A stretch of DNA of 64,000 nucleotides from Siphonodentalium dalli (GCA_032622095.1 CP136069.1:3437566-3501565), one strand, 5' to 3'. Shown: positions 1 to 9,939, counted from the stretch's first letter. The notes: a model not told the origin generated them from the letters alone. Program-made: numbers and translations.

Positions 1-70
1 ACTGCATGTTCTTCTCCTTCCTGGAGCTCATAATACAATCACTGAATGAATTTGATACACTTTTCCAATC
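1..70 (-). other. Possible coding remnant at the window edge
   Basis: Read on the minus strand, this edge holds two alternatives. One frame after a pyrimidine-rich stretch and an AG at about position 43 is open to the edge and reads VSNSFSDCIMSSRKEKNMQ. Another frame reads ELQEGEEHAV, close to LLQEGEENAK at the end of the exon at 2479-2578, but has a stop just before it. It could be the next coiled-coil exon of the SYCP2-like gene or a decayed copy of the exon upstream. The phase of the exon at 2479-2578 (ends on a full codon) does not fit the first frame directly. Confidence 0.25.
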
Positions 71-149
71 CAACGAGAGTGGAGTACATGTTGAAATCAA
101 TGAAAATTAACATTTTCATTATTTCTTTATTCTAAATTTATCTCTCATG

Positions 150-330
150 AATAAAAGTAATGTAAATGTACGTTTCAAAAACATTGATCAATAAATAAAG
201 TAATGTAAGCTCGGACAAAATCGCACAGTTTCAAACCATTAATAAGTTGAAAAAAGGGAATAACCCGACTAAAAAAAAGTCAGACAGACTTCATAATCGC
301 AAGTGAACAGATTCCCTTGGTATTAAGTAT
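150..330. repeat. Dispersed 'AGCTCGGACAAAAT' repeat fragment
   Basis: The stretch with AGCTCGGACAAAAT, GGGAATAACCC and CAGACTTCATAATCGCA recurs at about 49750-49900 with the same order of words. It is a dispersed non-coding repeat of unknown class. Confidence 0.5.
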
Positions 331-394
331 TTGAATTAAAAAAAAAAAAGTAAAATGAAGAATTACAATTTCGGAGACTTGGACATTTATTACA

Positions 395-422
395 GGGGGG
401 GGGGGGGGGGGGGGGGGGGGGG
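395..422. repeat. Poly-G tract (28 G)
   Basis: An uninterrupted run of 28 G (C on the minus strand). Such runs are length-unstable and can form G-quadruplex structures. Shorter runs occur near 12211, 49357 and 50203. Confidence 0.95.
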
Positions 423-611
423 TATAACAAGAAAATTCCACAGGGTCAGAGCGAGAACTTTGTGCTAGCTGGCATGGGTTCATCATTTACGACAGCTTCT
501 AGCCAATATTCCAAGATGGTGTGTACACAGCCTAACACAGGAAGCATCATTAGCCACAAAATATTGCATTGTCAATTGCATTGATTTCAGTTCTAAGATG
601 ACGTGGACAGA

Positions 612-850
612 GGAATTAAAGACATATTAAGGACTTGTTTGTGTGCGTGAAACTGATGAGTTAGTATTCAGGGGCAATGTCAATTGGAGGAATGTAGCAT
701 TTTACTAACATCGCTGAAAATTTAAAACAAATCAACTGTACCACTTTAAGAAAACATCGTCTGAACTACGCTCAATTGTAAATATTTACTTCTCGAATCG
801 GGACGCAACTATCTGCGATAAACTAACAATGAAAGTGTCAATGACACTGC
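612..850 (+). repeat. Dispersed repeat R, copy 1, left part
   Basis: Shares long stretches with 10183-10560 and 53945-54296, including GAAACTGATGAGTTAGTATT, CAATTGGAGGAATG and CGGGACGCAACTATC-like words. The copy is cut at about 850 and resumes at 2296, so it was split by the insertion at 851-2295. No coding potential was seen. Confidence 0.75.
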
Positions 851-2295
851 AGCTCAACTTAGGTAGGGGAATAATTTAATGGTTGACAGTAAATGGAGGA
901 ATTAGGAAAGGTGCTAATTGAAATGTCTCAGTAAGACAAGATGTACATGTCAATATCAACATTCATGACAAGTTTCATAATGATCGGATCAGGGATGTGG
1001 TCTGTAGGGTGTGCCAAAGGATTTAGTGATGCAAAGAGTAAATTATAAAATGGCCACCAGCGGCCATGTTTTTTGCCGAATGACCCCAAAATGACTCGTT
1101 CCCATCTACATGTCAATGTCAACATCCATGACAAATTTCATGAAGATCAAACAAACAGATCGGTCTTTAACCCATGCTGATGGATTTTGTAGAAATATTT
1201 AGTCATACAAAGAGAGCCATTGGTGGCCATGTTTTTTGCGGAATGACCCAAAATGACGTGTTCCCATCAAGAGGTCACTCCGATTATCCATATGAAGTTT
1301 GGTGATGATCAGATCAGGGATGTGGTATGTAGGGTGTGTCAAAAAATATTTAGTGATGCAAAGAGTAAAATCCAATATGGCTGCCAGCGGCCATGTTTTT
1401 TGGCCAAATGACCCCAAAATAACACGTTCCCATCTAGAGGTCACCCCGATGATCCATATGAAGTTTGGTGATGATCGGATCAGGGATGTGGTCTGTAGGA
1501 TGTGTCAAAGGATTTAGTGATGCAAAGAGTAAAATCCAAGATGGCCACCAGCGGCCATGTTTTTTGGCCGAATGATCCTAAAATGACTCGTTCCCATCTA
1601 CATGTAAATGTCAACATTCATGACAAATTTTATGGTGATCAGACAAACAGTACGGCCTGTAGCCTGCGCCAATGGATTCCAATTTGAAATCCAAGATGGC
1701 CACCAGCGGCCATGTTTTTTGGCTGAATGACCCCAAAATGACTCGTTCCCATGTACATGTCAACATTCAATACAAATTTCATAAAGATCCGACCAAAGAT
1801 ACGACGTGTAGCCAGCGCGAAAGTATTTAGTGATGCAAAGAGTAAAATCCAAGATGGCTGACGGCAGCCAAATGACCCCAAAATGATTCGTTCCCATCTA
1901 GAGGTCGCCCCGATGATCCATATGAACTTTGGTGATGATCGGATCAGAGATGTGCTCTGTAGGATGTGTCAAAGGATTTAGTGATGCAAAGAGTAAAATC
2001 CAAGATGGCCAACATTCATGACAAATTTTATGATGATCACACAAACAGTACGGCCTGTAGCCCGCGCCAATGGATTTAATTTTGAAATCCAAGATGGCCA
2101 CCAGCAGCCATGTTTTTTAGCCGAATGACCCCAAAATGACTCGTTCCCATCTACATGTCAATGTCAACATTCATGACAAATTTCATAAAGATCAGACCAA
2201 AGATACGACCTGTAGCCTGCGCCAAAGGAAATTGTTGACGGACACACGAACGCCAAGCCATGGCAATAGCTCAAACTTACAAATTAAGTTGAGCT
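851..2295. mobile_element. Insertion with AGCTCAACTTA ends and ~165-bp tandem units
   Basis: The ends are short inverted repeats: AGCTCAACTTA at 851 and TAAGTTGAGCT at 2285-2295. The interior is about seven diverged tandem units of roughly 160-170 bp, each with the small hairpin GGCCACCAGCGGCC followed by ATGTTTTTTGGCCGAATGAC and GACTCGTTCCCATCTACATG. The open frames here are by-products of the repeats. It splits repeat R: the flanks at 850 and 2296 are contiguous in the copies at 10183 and 53945. Superfamily unknown. Confidence 0.65.
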
Positions 2296-2448
2296 AAAAA
2301 TGATTTCGCCATCGACAGTCACTGCATTTAATTAATATATAAGAATAATGGCATGTGTTGTCATGGGATATAAGATTAGTAAACTTTGGGCAAGATTATT
2401 GTCCATTTCTATTTGATCACCCTACTGGAGTGTTTCACATCACTTTAA
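2296..2448 (+). repeat. Dispersed repeat R, copy 1, right part
   Basis: Continues the copy begun at 612 and ends with TGTTTCACATCACTTTAA, the same end as the copies finishing at 10560 and 54296. The shared end suggests a fixed 3' terminus of an element. Confidence 0.75.
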
Positions 2449-2478
2449 ACATTGCCTGACGATATAGGTGAGACATAC

Positions 2479-2578
2479 CTTTGCATTTTCTTCGCCCTCT
2501 TGCAGTAACGATATGTCTTTTTCAACATGCTCCAGCTCGGCTAACAGTTTATTACTGAATTCACCAATGACGTTCTTT
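2479..2578 (-). CDS. Exon of SYCP2-like gene: C-terminal coiled coil
   Basis: The acceptor is TTACAG at the upper end and the donor AAG|GTATGT at the lower end. The first base completes a split codon; 33 codons follow and the exon ends on a full codon. The peptide includes EFSNKLLAELEHVEKDISLL followed by QEGEENAK, an amphipathic acidic/basic heptad pattern typical of a coiled coil. In the SYCP2/SYCP3 (Cor1) family a similar segment mediates filament formation on meiotic chromosome axes; the match rests on pattern memory, not on an alignment. It needs a preceding exon ending with two spare bases, but the exon at 9755-9939 ends on a full codon, so an exon is missing between them, or the weak AAAG acceptor four bases inside is used. 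The other two frames have stops. Confidence 0.6.
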
Positions 2579-2673
2579 CTGTAATTTCAACAAATCAATT
2601 ATTTTAATGAAACAGAAGAAATACAATTGATTTCCACTGAAAAACTGAAATCATGATCTGCAAGCATGAAATA

Positions 2674-2885
2674 CAGTAATGCCCTATTAATCAATTCGTT
2701 AACCACAGCAGAATTGTGGGTAACTTTTCAGGATTTAGTTGGAAATATGGCTCGTTACCATTCATCGCAAAGCTCTCATTGAGAGCTTTCCAATGAATGG
2801 CAACAAGCCATATTTCCGACTAAATCCTGAAAAGTTATCCATAATTCTGCTGTGGTTAACGAGTTGATTATTTAGGGCATTACTG
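2674..2885. mobile_element. Mariner-like hairpin MITE (family M), complete
   Basis: A near-perfect palindrome with ends CAGTAATGCCC and GGGCATTACTG, flanked on both sides by TA. The arms contain AGCAGAATTGTGGGTAACTT, AAATATGGCTCGTTACC and their complements, meeting at GAAAGCTCTC. Length and TA target suit a Tc1/mariner-type MITE. It carries no gene and would fold into one long hairpin if transcribed. Other complete copies lie at 24472, 28368, 48734 and 61460. Confidence 0.85.
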
Positions 2886-3547
2886 TAGCATTATTGTCCA
2901 TTGCTAGCAATTAGGAGCTTTTAAACATTGTTCGCTGGGACTCACCTGATAAAGTGGTCCTGCTATGCGCGGTCTGCTGAATTGCTATATATGATGCTGT
3001 TAGGGCAAACTGATGTTGTTAAGAAAAATTACCGTTATTTTTTCTAAAGTTGTTATTTTCGTGCTTTTCGGATAATCTGAACATACGCAAGAAAAATCAT
3101 TATGTGTAGACCCTATCGAACATTAAAAACACAACTATATTGTGAAATATTTTAATACTGGTTGTATTAGTTGTTGCAAATTGACTATATAATGAGATGG
3201 CTATTCACATTGTTTTGCAAACACCAGCACAGACATTGTAAATTTTATCAAAAATATACTAGTATATGTTCTTGATTGTCTCCTGAAATTGCTTGTTATT
3301 AGCCAAATACCATGAAAATGAAAACTTTAGAAAAAATATATGGAATAAATATGCATTTTGTTAAATTACCATTAATTTCCATTTTGATTTTAGTCGATCA
3401 AATATGATGGCCTAGTCTGAAGCAACGAAAGTTACCATGTTACTGTGGATTTTACTTCCTATTTTGATAATAGAAGCGTGTTATATTCAAGCTATTATGA
3501 TATGTAAAAGAAGATATGACAATCCTGTCACTTTTAAAAAATATTAA
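2886..3547. other. AT-rich intron, no gene seen
   Basis: Intronic to the minus-strand gene. A motif around TTTGGATAAAATAAC and ACATCAGTTTGC is shared with about 29940-30060, so part is repeated DNA. A donor-like CAGGTGAGTC at about 2950 has no consistent exon in phase. Nothing else is supported. Confidence 0.5.
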
Positions 3548-4089
3548 TTAACCCTTTCAGTGCCAAGTCCGATTTTTGTATCAACCCATATTTCCTTGAT
3601 CATTTTTCAATTTTATTGATTATAATAATGTGATACATTGATGGAAAGAGCTCTAAGATCAAAGAAATATGGGTCGATACAAAAATCGGACTTGACAACA
3701 GACTTATTTTGTAGGTTTAGTGCCAGGGAATCTTACGTTTTTTCATGGGCATCAAAATTATTACTATGAATACTTGGTGATAGTTTTGAGTTATAACATG
3801 CCCCTGAGGTTTATCCAGTTTGTTTTTAAATTCGCTATAGCATGCTTAAGCATACCCAAATTATTATTATTTTTTTTAGTTTTTTTTAGGGCCTGGCACT
3901 AAACCTACAAAATAAGTCTGTTAAAGAATATAAGAAAAAATTATTAAAATTGTAAAAAATAATGAAAAATTGTTAGGCCAATGCATTCTCTTATATATGC
4001 GAGGCGACCTATGGTCGACTCGCATATATAAGAGAATGCATTGGCACAGGGTATGGGTTGATACAAAAATCTTGGCACTGAAAGGGTTG
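3548..4089. mobile_element. TTAA-flanked MITE (family Q) with nested hairpin
   Basis: Begins TTAACCCTTTCAGTGCCAAG and ends with CTTGGCACTGAAAGGGTTGA, so the terminal inverted repeats and a (mutated) TTAA target are visible. The words for ATACAAAAATCGGACTT occur in both orientations. A 75-bp palindrome (ATGCATTCTCTTATATATGC arms) lies at 3973-4048, the same hairpin carried by family P. A piggyBac-type origin is inferred from TTAA plus CCC/GGG ends. Confidence 0.7.
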
Positions 4090-4167
4090 AAGAATAGTAA
4101 CCTTAATTTTGAGTCCTTTGCTAAGAATGTCTGTACATGTGTCTGTGTGTTCTTCAGGGTGTCCTTC

Positions 4168-5446
4168 GATAAATTCTCCAGATGACTACTCCGCTCCTGC
4201 GGAAAAATATTAAGGTAACGATCACAAATATATGGATAAAACCTTCATTAAATTCTCCAGGTAACTTCTCCATGCCTATGTAAAAATATTAAGGTAGCAA
4301 TCACAAATATATAGATAAAACCTTCATTAAATTAACCCGGTGACTTCTCCGCGAATGCGGGAAAATATTAAGGTAACGATCACAAATATATAGATAAAAC
4401 CTTCATTAAATTATTCTGGTGACTTCTCCGCGAATGCGGGAAAATATTAAGGTAGCAATCACAAATATATAGATAAAACCTTCATTAAATTATCCTGGTG
4501 AATTCTCCGCGAATGCGGGAAAATATTAAGGTAACGATCACAAATATATAGATAAAACCTTCATTAAATTATCCTGGTGACTTCTCCGCGAATGCGGGAA
4601 AATATTAAGGAAGCAATCACAAATATATAGATAAAACCTTCATTAAATTATTCCGGTGACTTCTCCGCGAATGCGGGAAAATATTAAGGTAGCAATCCCA
4701 AATATATAGATAAAACCTTCATTAAATTATCCTGGTGAATTCTCCGCGAATGCGGGAAAATATTAAGGTAGCAATCACAAATATATAGATAAAACCTTCA
4801 TTAAATTATCCTGGTGAATTCTCCGCGAATGCGGGAAAATATTAAGGTAACGATCACAAATATATAGATAAAACCTTCATTAAATTATCCTGGTGAATTC
4901 TCCGCGAATGCGGGAAAATATTAAGGTAGCAATCACAAATATATAGATAAAACCTTCATTAAATTATCCTGGTGAATTCTTCGCGAATGCGGGAAAATAT
5001 TAAGGTAGCAATCACAAATATATAGATAAAACCTTCATTAAATTATTCCGGTGACTTCTCCGCGAACGCGGGAAAATATTAAGGTAGCAATCCCAAATAT
5101 ATAGATAAAACCTTCATTAAATTATCCTGGTGAATTCTCCGCGAATGCGGGAAAATATTAAGGTAACGATCACAAATATATAGATAGCCTTCACTAAATT
5201 CTCCAGGTGACTTCTCCGTGCCTGCGTAAAACTATTAAGGTGGCGACAATAAATATATAGCCTTCACTAAATTCTCCAGGTGACTTCTCCGCGAATGCGG
5301 GAAAATATTAAGGTAGCAATCATAAATATATAGATAGCCTTCACTAAATTCTCCAGGTGACTTCTCTGTGCCTGCGTAAAACTATTAAGGTGGCGACAAT
5401 AAATATACAGATAAAGTCTTCATTAAATTCTCCATGTGACTTTTCA
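4168..5446. repeat. 79-bp tandem (satellite-like) array
   Basis: About sixteen head-to-tail units of 79 bp, spacing measured between successive TTAAGG words (4289, 4368, 4447). Each unit has AATATTAAGG, CACAAATATATAGATAAAAC, CTTCATTAAATT and CTCCGCGAATGCGGGA, the last a short stem-loop. Central units are nearly identical while the outer units at both ends are diverged, the usual pattern of unequal exchange. No open frame spans it. Confidence 0.92.
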
Positions 5447-5730
5447 GGTTCTGTGAACAAATTATATGGATAAACCATAAATTATCCAAGTGACTCCTTG
5501 TGCAAAGATAGATTTTAGCTTTAAAAAATTACAAAGAAAAGGCTGTCAAGTGGACTGGCATATTTGAAGAAAAGTATTTTTGAAGCCCGAATTTGTTCAG
5601 AATTAAGTGATGTGCATCCTAGTGGTCACTCATTCAAAATATTAGAATTAAAAATATTGTCCCCTAAGTCATGTGGTTGCTTCTAGGTATCTGCATGCAT
5701 ATTCATCCATCCATTGGTCCTCGGGCGGCT

Positions 5731-5818
5731 TTAACCCTTTGAGTGCCAGGGGCTGATCTCATCGGCCTTAAACCTACAAAATAAGTCTGTTAAAGAATAT
5801 AAGAATAAATTATTAAAA

Positions 5819-5854
<36 letters not shown>

Positions 5855-5981
5855 TTAGGCCAATTAATGCATTCTCTTATATATGCGAGGCGACCTATGG
5901 TCGACTCGCATATATAAGAGAATGCATTGGCACGGGGTATATGGGTTGATACAAAAATCGACCTGGCACTCAAAGGGTTAA
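5731..5981. mobile_element. TTAA-flanked MITE (family Q), 251 bp
   Basis: Starts TTAACCCTTTGAGTGCCAGG and ends CCTGGCACTCAAAGGGTTAA. Inside are a run of about 30 A (5823-5852) and the 75-bp palindrome (5865-5930) shared with family P. The right TTAA at 5978 is also the start of the next element. No gene. Confidence 0.8.
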
Positions 5982-6401
5982 CCCATAATGCGCCCCTCAT
6001 TGCCTGAAGCAGATGACACTTTGTACAAGCTGCATGCAGAGTTCAGTCCCCTACACAGGATTTACCGCTGCCAGCACCTACACATAATGAAGCTCCGTGC
6101 AGAGTTCAGTCCCCTACACAGGACTTACCGCTGCCAGCACCTACACATAATGAAGCTCCGTGCAGAGTTCAGTCCCCTACACAGGACTTACCACTGCCAG
6201 CATTTACACATAATGTGAAGAAATGTCGCATTTATTTATTTGAGACTTTTTTAGGTTACAATACATTCTGCATTATTCTGAGAAACTGAACTGTCCATAT
6301 TCATTTGAAAATCGTCTAGATCAAGACACAATGAATTGTAACTGACAAAACACTTCAATAAAAAATGTTAGATTTAATTAAGAAAATACACATGCCGGCA
6401 G
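5978..6401. mobile_element. TTAACCCATA element, left part, with 63-bp triplication
   Basis: Starts TTAACCCATAATGCGCCCCT. A 63-bp unit containing GAGTTCAGTCCCCTACACAG and CGCTGCCAGCACCTACACAT is repeated three times at about 6024-6213, which yields a repetitive open frame of no clear meaning. The element is interrupted at 6402 by an hAT-like insertion and resumes at 7652. Confidence 0.6.
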
Positions 6402-7643
6402 TAGTGCTGGGCGGTATTTCGGTATACCGATTATAATCGGTAAGATTTTCAATACCGTTACCGTTACCGTCATTCTTTTCCATAATCGGTAAACCTTGAA
6501 GACGGTATTATCGCGGTTACATGTCATACAGGCACATTACCGAGTATACTGTGGTTTTCCTTTGTCGGGATACAAAGAAATTACTTCGTTTCTATACACC
6601 GTATTTCATCGAAATCATAATTAAGAGGTAGCGAGTTTGTGTCAGGAGACAGCGTTGTTGTAAATTGGGCTGAGGTAGCTACTAGTGTTGCAGATTCTGT
6701 TTACCAAGTCATCCGCGAAATTGGCGCGAATATATTTCAAGATTTACGTTGTGTACCCCATGCACGTGCCCATCGACAATTTTAAAATGACTAGTCCGTT
6801 TCAATGATTGGCGTGTGCAAGTTTATGCAACGCCCTTTATGTGTATTCATCCCATGTTGCATTATCTTTTAGTTGGAAAAAACTGTTCAATCTTCACTCA
6901 TGTCACTTCTTTCCCCATGTCATTTCCAAACAAAATGTATTCCGTCGCTACCTGGGACAAAACCCAGCCCAACATTATATTGCAAGGTATGATTGCATCA
7001 TTCTGCGCTATTTTTTATCGACCGAATTTATGGGGCAGCTCATTATTTCAGGGGTGTTTCGAGTGGGAATAATTGATCACATTCATAAACCGGGATTTAA
7101 AAGTATGATTATAATAATTCAACGGGAAGTCAATAATAGTTCTAGAAGTTAAATACTTTGGAAGTAATACACTTTATTTCCAGGCATTTAATAAAATCAT
7201 TGTACTTATTCTTAAGTTATTCACACCCGGCGGAACATTCCAATATCAACATCACAGCACGTGCTCTGCAAGTCGGCACTGTCAGTGGGGGATTGTTTCA
7301 AAGCTCTTGGGTGTATCCGGCTTCGCTGAATGATGCTTGCATTAAGTTGCATAAATCGCAATTATTACCTGTATTTAAGATCAGCTCATGAATCCATGCT
7401 TGCAGATAATGATACATTCATTGATTGCAATCCATAATTTAATAAAACGGAGCGTAAATTTCCTTATTTTATGTAATCTGTAGCGATTAGATTTTCCTCC
7501 ATAAACAGTCGATCTGTGCACCAAACGAATGCTACTAAATGGGGGTTTTAAGGGATTAGTTTAAATAATCGGTAATACTGTATACCGCGGTATTATTTTA
7601 GGATTACCGCGGTATTTTTATGCTTAAATACCGCCCAGCACTG
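6402..7643. mobile_element. hAT-like non-autonomous transposon with 8-bp target duplication
   Basis: Ends are TAGTGCTGGGCGGTATT and AATACCGCCCAGCACTG, nearly perfect inverted repeats. The flanking 8 bp GCCGGCAG (6394-6401 and 7644-7651) is a perfect target duplication. An 8-bp duplication and NAGTGCTGGGC-type ends are typical of hAT transposons. Subterminal copies of GGTATACCG and ACCGCGGTA-like words surround the ends. The 1242-bp interior has open frames of up to 114 codons at 6808-7152, none resembling a transposase, so it is best read as a deletion derivative. Confidence 0.85.
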
Positions 7644-7651
7644 GCCGGCAG

Positions 7652-7746
7652 CGTTCAGAGATCGCATAGCGAGGGGACTGAACTCTGTTTTGCAGCTTGA
7701 ACTTAGTAGTGCATGCTGCTACCTGTTTGGGGCTCCATGTGGGTTA
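7652..7746. mobile_element. TTAACCCATA element, right part
   Basis: Continues the element cut at 6402: GCGTTCAGAG, GGGACTGAACTCTG (inverse of the left GAGTTCAGTCCCC) and the end GGGGCTCCATGTGGGTTA. The inverted match of left and right parts supports one original element of roughly 0.5 kb. Confidence 0.55.
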
Positions 7747-7796
7747 CATTAAATTATTTGATATTATATGAACCTTAAATTGTCCTTAATGGCTAA

Positions 7797-7844
7797 TTAA
7801 CCCATAAGGTGCCCCTCACTGCCTAGACCAGACAACATGCTGCT
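7797..7844. mobile_element. TTAACCCATA element fragment
   Basis: TTAACCCATAAGGTGCCCCT repeats the start of the element at 5978 but breaks off within about 50 bp, where the next element begins. Confidence 0.5.
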
Positions 7845-9495
7845 CAGAGCTGTTCAGTTTCACGGATTCCATGAGACTCCCGGATAACCACAGCAATTCA
7901 GCAAATACGGATAACCCCAATTTCTCCCGGATTCAGAAAAACCCGGCATTCAAACTCCACAAAAACCATGTTATTTTTTGCGGGGATTTACCCATGACAG
8001 GGATTTCCGGTACCGTAAATACTCACACATTAACATTCACAGAATTTAGGGTCGGTAACTTTTGATGTTCCCTCTGATTGAAGACTGATCAGTGGTGAAC
8101 TGTGACTGATATTAATTGATTTTCACACTCTGGTGAAGTCACATGCACGTATAAAGGGTGTTGTTATAGTATACAATATGTATAAAAAAAAGACATTCAT
8201 CATTAGCAGTCGGACCTCCAGAGAGCTTGGATCGCCACCTCTCAGGATGAACTCACCACCGTTAATACCAATTAGTGTCACTAATATGCTGGACGCCATG
8301 CATGTCACGCCTTGTCTGAGCTGGTCACTTCATGCTCATAAAGGCGGATACCAGCTGGTTCTGGATTTCCAAACCGGCCCGGCACAGCCCTTTTCAGGGC
8401 TCCCTACTGGACCGGAAAATACCAGATCAGCACGGAAACCACGACAAAAGATGAACAAAAAAAAGAAGAAAATCAAGGAAAAAAAGAGATGCCGAGAGAC
8501 TAGCCGCGTGGAAAGAGAAGAAGGCGACGGATGTTACACCAGCCAGCTCCTCCCATGCAGTCGAGATCCCGACCCAGTCTGTCCAGGAGATGGAATCACC
8601 ACCACCATCGCCTCTACGGCCAGACGCGGACACCTCCGACTTCATCCCGAAGACTCCGGAATACATCGAGCCGGAGCCTGCCAATCCTATATCACCGGTA
8701 ACCGAACAAGAAACAGATGCCACCCGCCTATGGAGAGAAAACTACATGAAAGAATCAGCTAAATATCTCGCCAGCGTAGACGAATCAAATAAGAAAGCAG
8801 AAGAGACTAGAATGAAAGCAAAGGCAGTCTTAGACGAATTAGATCCACCGAAAAGTAAAAAGAAAAAAGCTAAAAGCAACCAGCAAAAGCTAAACATCTC
8901 AACCTCACTTTGCCTCCGGTCAGCCTCCGCATCTGAACAGCATCAACAGCCTCAAAAATCGATCTTCATCGAATATATCAAGAAAGGGTGAAGGGAATCG
9001 CACAATGCGTTCCGACCATCCTACCCGGCCTGTGGCTGGAAACTACACAACAACTACAATATGTATAATCACAAGCGTGCAGCTGTATTGTAAGGCCCCC
9101 CCCATTGATGATAATTTCTAAGTAATTGATACTTTATGATTTAAGTTCACTGATCAGTGGTATGCATTGCGAACGGAATGTGTCCATTTCGTTTGCGGGT
9201 AAAACTGTAAGATGGGTCATTTTGTACTTTTGGTTTCACGCATACATGTCCGGTTGTAACCTGTGTAACTCTGATTCGTTTTTACTTATTTTAAAAGAAG
9301 TTTCTGCTTCTTAAAATTTGTTAATAAATGGTGGAATATGTCCATTTCGTTTGGGAGTAAGGTGAGTCCATTTTGTAGTTTATTCAGATTTTGTACTTTT
9401 GGTTTTCGCGCATATCTGGCTGTATCCGGTGGAATTCTGAGTATTTTCACTTAGTTTATATGAAGTGTCTGCTTCTTTCTCTTCAATAAATGGTG
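7845..9495 (+). mobile_element. Retroelement-like repeat carrying a broken ORF
   Basis: Matched over both flanks by an inverted copy at 26781-27512. Both share CAGAGCTGTT, GAGACTCCCGGAT, CACACTCTGGTGAAG-type words at the left and two ~155-bp tandem units at the right (9170-9330 and 9335-9495), each ending near AATAAATGGTG, which contains a poly(A)-signal-like AATAAA. The copy here has an extra 883 bp with a reading frame (8186-9068), bounded by the direct repeat CAATATGTATAA. Element class is unresolved; no reverse transcriptase is present. Confidence 0.6.
8247..8991 (+). pseudogene. Frameshifted Lys-rich ORF of a repeat element
   Basis: Frame 1 starts MNSPPLIPISVTNM and runs through HKGGYQLVLDFQTG to a run of lysines at about 8451-8486. 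The meaningful reading then moves to the next frame, which continues RDAERLAAWKEKKATDV, a Pro/Ser/Thr-rich linker, TRLWRENYMKESAKYLASVD and a basic KSKKKKAKSN tail, stopping at 8991. The shift falls in A-runs, as expected for a one-base indel. The basic RDAxRLxxWKxKK helix with an LVLDF-type segment recalls poorly characterised ORFs I associate with invertebrate retroelements, but no family is named with confidence. It lies in the copy-specific segment of the repeat at 7845-9495. Confidence 0.45.
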
Positions 9496-9592
9496 TGGTG
9501 ATCCCTCGATCAACACAGGTGGAATTTGTGTTTTGAACCAAAAATTAGCTGGTCGCGTTAATTAACGGGTGATCGCCCATCATGAATCTAGT

Positions 9593-9754
9593 CTAGCTTA
9601 CCTCCATTTGTTGGTGTAGATCGAGATTAAAACATGAATCTACTAGCTGACCTCCATTTGTTGGTGTAGATCGAGATTAAAACATGAATCTACTAGCTGA
9701 CCTCCATTTGTTGGTGTAGATTAAGATTAAAACATGAATCTACTAGCTAATTAC
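9593..9754 (-). repeat. Tandem copies of an exon/donor junction
   Basis: About three ~51-bp units, each holding CTCGATCTACACCAACAAAT, then GGAGGT and CAGCTAGTAGATTCATG on the minus strand. They match the last ~28 nt of the exon at 9755-9939 plus its donor and first intron bases. Each unit ends with a GT after GGAG, so three spare donor-like sites follow the true donor. Confidence 0.85.
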
Positions 9755-9939
9755 CTTCATTTGTTGCTGTAGATCGAGACCGAATGATTTGACGAGAGAG
9801 TTTACTCCACCACTGATTGGAAGATTCATTTCGATGTCGTAATCGATGTTTGTCTGTGTGAGACCCTCCGATTCGCAGCTCGTTTGAGAATCCCCGGTAG
9901 TTTCTTGCATATCCCCCATATATGTGATCTCAATTTTCT
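9755..9939 (-). CDS. Exon of SYCP2-like gene: start of Cor1-like segment
   Basis: The acceptor is ATTTCAG and the donor AAG|GTAATT. Two bases complete a codon begun in the exon at 17894-17999; 61 codons follow and it ends on a full codon. The peptide goes from an acidic linker (QETTGDSQTSCESEGLTQ) to GGVNSLVKSFGLDLQQQMK. The G-(V)-xx-(L/M)-xx-FG-x-D pattern is the characteristic start of the Cor1 domain shared by SYCP3 and related proteins, where it begins the axial-element coiled coil. This is the main reason for the SYCP2-like call. It is known that SYCP2 and SYCP3 pair through C-terminal coiled coils; the assignment here is by recognition only. The end of the exon has been copied into the intron. 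Confidence 0.7.

Noticed and set aside
1199-2101. Several 60-80 codon frames on both strands
   Set aside because: By-products of the ~165-bp tandem units; no frame is kept from unit to unit.
2949-2980. Exon candidate with CAG|GTGAGT donor
   Set aside because: Phase does not fit either neighbour, and the surrounding sequence is shared with 29940-30060, so it is repeat DNA.
4168-5446. CRISPR-like array
   Set aside because: Units are contiguous 79-bp repeats without unique spacers.
8427-8723. 98-codon minus-strand frame
   Set aside because: Opposite strand of the better-supported Lys-rich ORF; no protein-like composition.
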